From contig NZ_JAHXPB010000011.1 of NCBI RefSeq assembly GCF_023147505.1, positions 1-64,000 of the forward strand: a stretch of DNA of 64,000 nt. The letters run 5' to 3'. This DNA comes from Brevundimonas sp. EYE_349. Its GTDB lineage: Bacteria; Pseudomonadota; Alphaproteobacteria; Caulobacterales; Caulobacteraceae. Positions 62,500 to 64,000 of the stretch are shown here, piece after piece. Both the position numbers and the translations under genes were made by a program. Below the pieces are notes generated by a model. It was not told the origin of the DNA. It was given only the letters and a program-made list of their open reading frames with translations, and did no database searches. Numbering within the stretch: position 1 is the stretch's first letter; the number at the start of each line of letters is the position of its first letter.

Positions 62500-64000
62500 A
62501 TGGTTCTGCCGACCCGACCCTGCGTGGGCTTGCTCGCCGCTCTATTCAGCGCCGCGCCGCTGCCCGGCCCAGTGCTGGCGCAGACGGTGGGCGCCCTTCC
62601 GCCAGGCGTCGAGGGCGAATGGCTGACGGCGCGCGACCGCCCCGCGCTCTATACGGACATCGCCGCCGTGCCGTCGCGCCAGAGCACCATGGCCGCAGTC
62701 GAATACGTCGCCTCGTCCCAAATCGCCGCCATGGCCTCCGAACCCCTCGCCTTATCGACGGGCAGCAATCTGACGCAGATGTCCTCGAACTGGGTCGCAG
62801 CGACCTTTTACGTCGGCGCTTCGCGGCTTGCGCGTATTTCGGACGACAGACGGACGCTGCGATTTCTGAGCGCCGTGGCCGATCACTACAACTACAGCCT
62901 TCGCGGCGCGCGCTCGGGCAAGACGATGCTGAATGCGGACGATATCGCGATAGGCGATCTCTATGAGGAACTCTACGCTCGTCGCGGACAGGAAGGCGTG
63001 CTGATGCCGCTACGTCAGCGGCTCGACTGGCAGGTCCCTTATCTGGCCAGGGCCGACGACACGCCGGCTCTCGTCTGGTGGTGGGCGGACGCTTTGTACA
63101 TGGCGCCGCCGGTCTTCGCCCGGATGACGGCGCTCACCGGCGACCCCAAATATCTGAACGCCGCAGACAAGGAATGGAAACGCACCGCGGCACGACTGTG
63201 GGTCGAGGATGAAAAACTGTTTCTGCGCGACGAGCGGTTCAAGGACGACGGACACCGCCAAGCCAATGGAGACCGAATATATTGGTCTCGCGCCAACGGC
63301 TGGGTGATGGGCGGTTTGGCGCGATGGTTGGAAGCCCTGCCTGCCGACTTCGCCAGCCGCGGCTTTTATATCGATCTCTTCGAAAAGATGGCCGGCCGGA
63401 TCGCGGGCCTCCAGCAGGAGGACGGCCTGTGGCGCGCAAGCCTTTTGAACCCCTCAGCCTACCCCGAGGCTGAAACCTCGGGTTCTGTCTTCTACGTCTA
63501 TGCCTTGGCTTGGGGCGTCAATCACGGACTTCTGGATCGCGACATCTACCTGCCGCATGTCTTGAAGGGCTGGGCGGCGCTGAACCGCCATATTCTACCC
63601 AACGGCTTGGTCGGCGCAGCGCAAAAGACTGGCGATCAGCCCGTATCGACCGCCCCCCAAGACGTCGGCCTCTACGTTTCAGGAACCTATATTCTGGCAG
63701 GCTTGGAAGTCGCAGCGCTGAACGATCCTATCCGGTCTCTGCCCTTAGCCGAACCCGCGCGAGACGCCGCTGAGGTCATCGCGGCCACCACCCCTGTGCC
63801 CCCAGCCCCCGTCACGGTCGTCGGCCCCGAAGAGATCCGGCGTCGCGATGCCGAGATGCGCGCCACCTCCGCGCTTTCCTATGATCCGGCCGATCTGAAC
63901 CGACCTTCCACGATCGCGCCCTTGGCTCCGCCGCCCGAAGATCAGCGGCGACCGCGCGCCGTTGCGCGCTTCGCGCCGGATCGTCTGGACGATTTGTTGT
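62500..64000 (+). CDS. GH105-like unsaturated galacturonyl hydrolase, fused to a C-terminal extension, partial
   Basis: This frame starts at ATG 62500 after GGAGGAAAAG and stays open to the right edge (500 codons). It has a Sec signal ending LAQT. The following (alpha/alpha)6 domain has GH105/GH88-type segments: NADDIAIGDLYEELYARRG, LVWWWADALYMAPPVFARMTALTGD, IYWSRANGWVMGGLARWLEALP and SGSVFYVYALAWGVNHGLL. It would remove unsaturated uronic acid from oligomers released by the pectate lyase. After about residue 420 a Pro-rich linker leads to RAVARFAPDRLDDLL, which looks like the start of a DUF4861 domain. So it may be a GH105-DUF4861 fusion; the rest lies outside. Confidence 0.85.
   Translation, partial: MVLPTRPCVGLLAALFSAAPLPGPVLAQTVGALPPGVEGEWLTARDRPALYTDIAAVPSRQSTMAAVEYVASSQIAAMASEPLALSTGSNLTQMSSNWVAATFYVGASRLARISDDRRTLRFLSAVADHYNYSLRGARSGKTMLNADDIAIGDLYEELYARRGQEGVLMPLRQRLDWQVPYLARADDTPALVWWWADALYMAPPVFARMTALTGDPKYLNAADKEWKRTAARLWVEDEKLFLRDERFKDDGHRQANGDRIYWSRANGWVMGGLARWLEALPADFASRGFYIDLFEKMAGRIAGLQQEDGLWRASLLNPSAYPEAETSGSVFYVYALAWGVNHGLLDRDIYLPHVLKGWAALNRHILPNGLVGAAQKTGDQPVSTAPQDVGLYVSGTYILAGLEVAALNDPIRSLPLAEPARDAAEVIAATTPVPPAPVTVVGPEEIRRRDAEMRATSALSYDPADLNRPSTIAPLAPPPEDQRRPRAVARFAPDRLDDLL

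Overview
The window looks like chromosomal DNA from a high-GC aerobic alphaproteobacterium. Caulobacterales, probably close to Brevundimonas, is the best fit. The reasons are very GC-rich codon use, many TonB-dependent receptors for plant and glucan carbohydrates, a FecI/FecR signalling set, Tat-exported periplasmic enzymes and dense ATGA gene overlaps. This is inferred from gene content; no rRNA or tRNA gene was seen. Nearly all genes run compactly, with long runs on the minus strand.

Layout. 1-0.34 kb: 3' end of an insertion-sequence transposase. 0.45-1.75 kb: two small membrane proteins of unknown function. 1.8-17.7 kb: a carbohydrate locus under a LacI-type repressor. It holds a TonB receptor, a MalK/UgpC-type ATPase, a large secreted (alpha/alpha)6 glycosidase-like protein, two CUT1 permeases, a lipoprotein sugar-binding protein (frameshifted), a GH144-like protein, an Oar-like TonB receptor (in-frame stop) and lacI itself. 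The GH144-like gene suggests beta-1,2-glucan or sophoro-oligosaccharides as substrate. 18.0-23.8 kb: distal valine catabolism (mmsA, acyl-CoA dehydrogenase, 3-hydroxyisobutyryl-CoA hydrolase, mmsB) with a divergent LysR gene. 23.9-28.2 kb: copper resistance (CueR-like MerR, glutaredoxin/MauE-like protein, copA, copB). 28.2-34.6 kb: a caa3-type oxidase cluster with a subunit I/III fusion, subunit II/cytochrome c fusion, extra cytochromes and a CtaG-like assembly factor. 34.7-37.7 kb: a folate- and B12-independent methionine synthase operon (MesX-MesD plus a flavin reductase) behind a cobalamin riboswitch. 37.8-45.9 kb: methylcitrate cycle (acnD, prpF, prpC, prpB, a thioesterase) and its ScfR-type regulator. 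46.1-54.8 kb: kdp high-affinity K+ uptake operon, with an unusual porin gene between kdpB and kdpC and two tiny membrane peptides at its head. 55.2-59.4 kb: FecI/FecR/TonB-receptor surface-signalling set. 59.6-64 kb: pectin degradation (PL10, GH28, GH105 running off the edge).

How it fits together. Valine degradation yields propionyl-CoA, which the methylcitrate cycle in the same window consumes. The copper genes sit tail-to-tail with a copper-dependent oxidase. Two lesions inside the single glucan operon (a nonsense codon and a 1-bp frameshift) stand out because almost every other gene is intact.

The most interesting leads are the riboswitch-controlled MesX/MesD/flavin-reductase operon, the glucan operon with its two lesions, the oxidase that lacks canonical proton-channel residues, the kdp leader peptide and embedded porin, and nested operator repeats in the prp promoter region.
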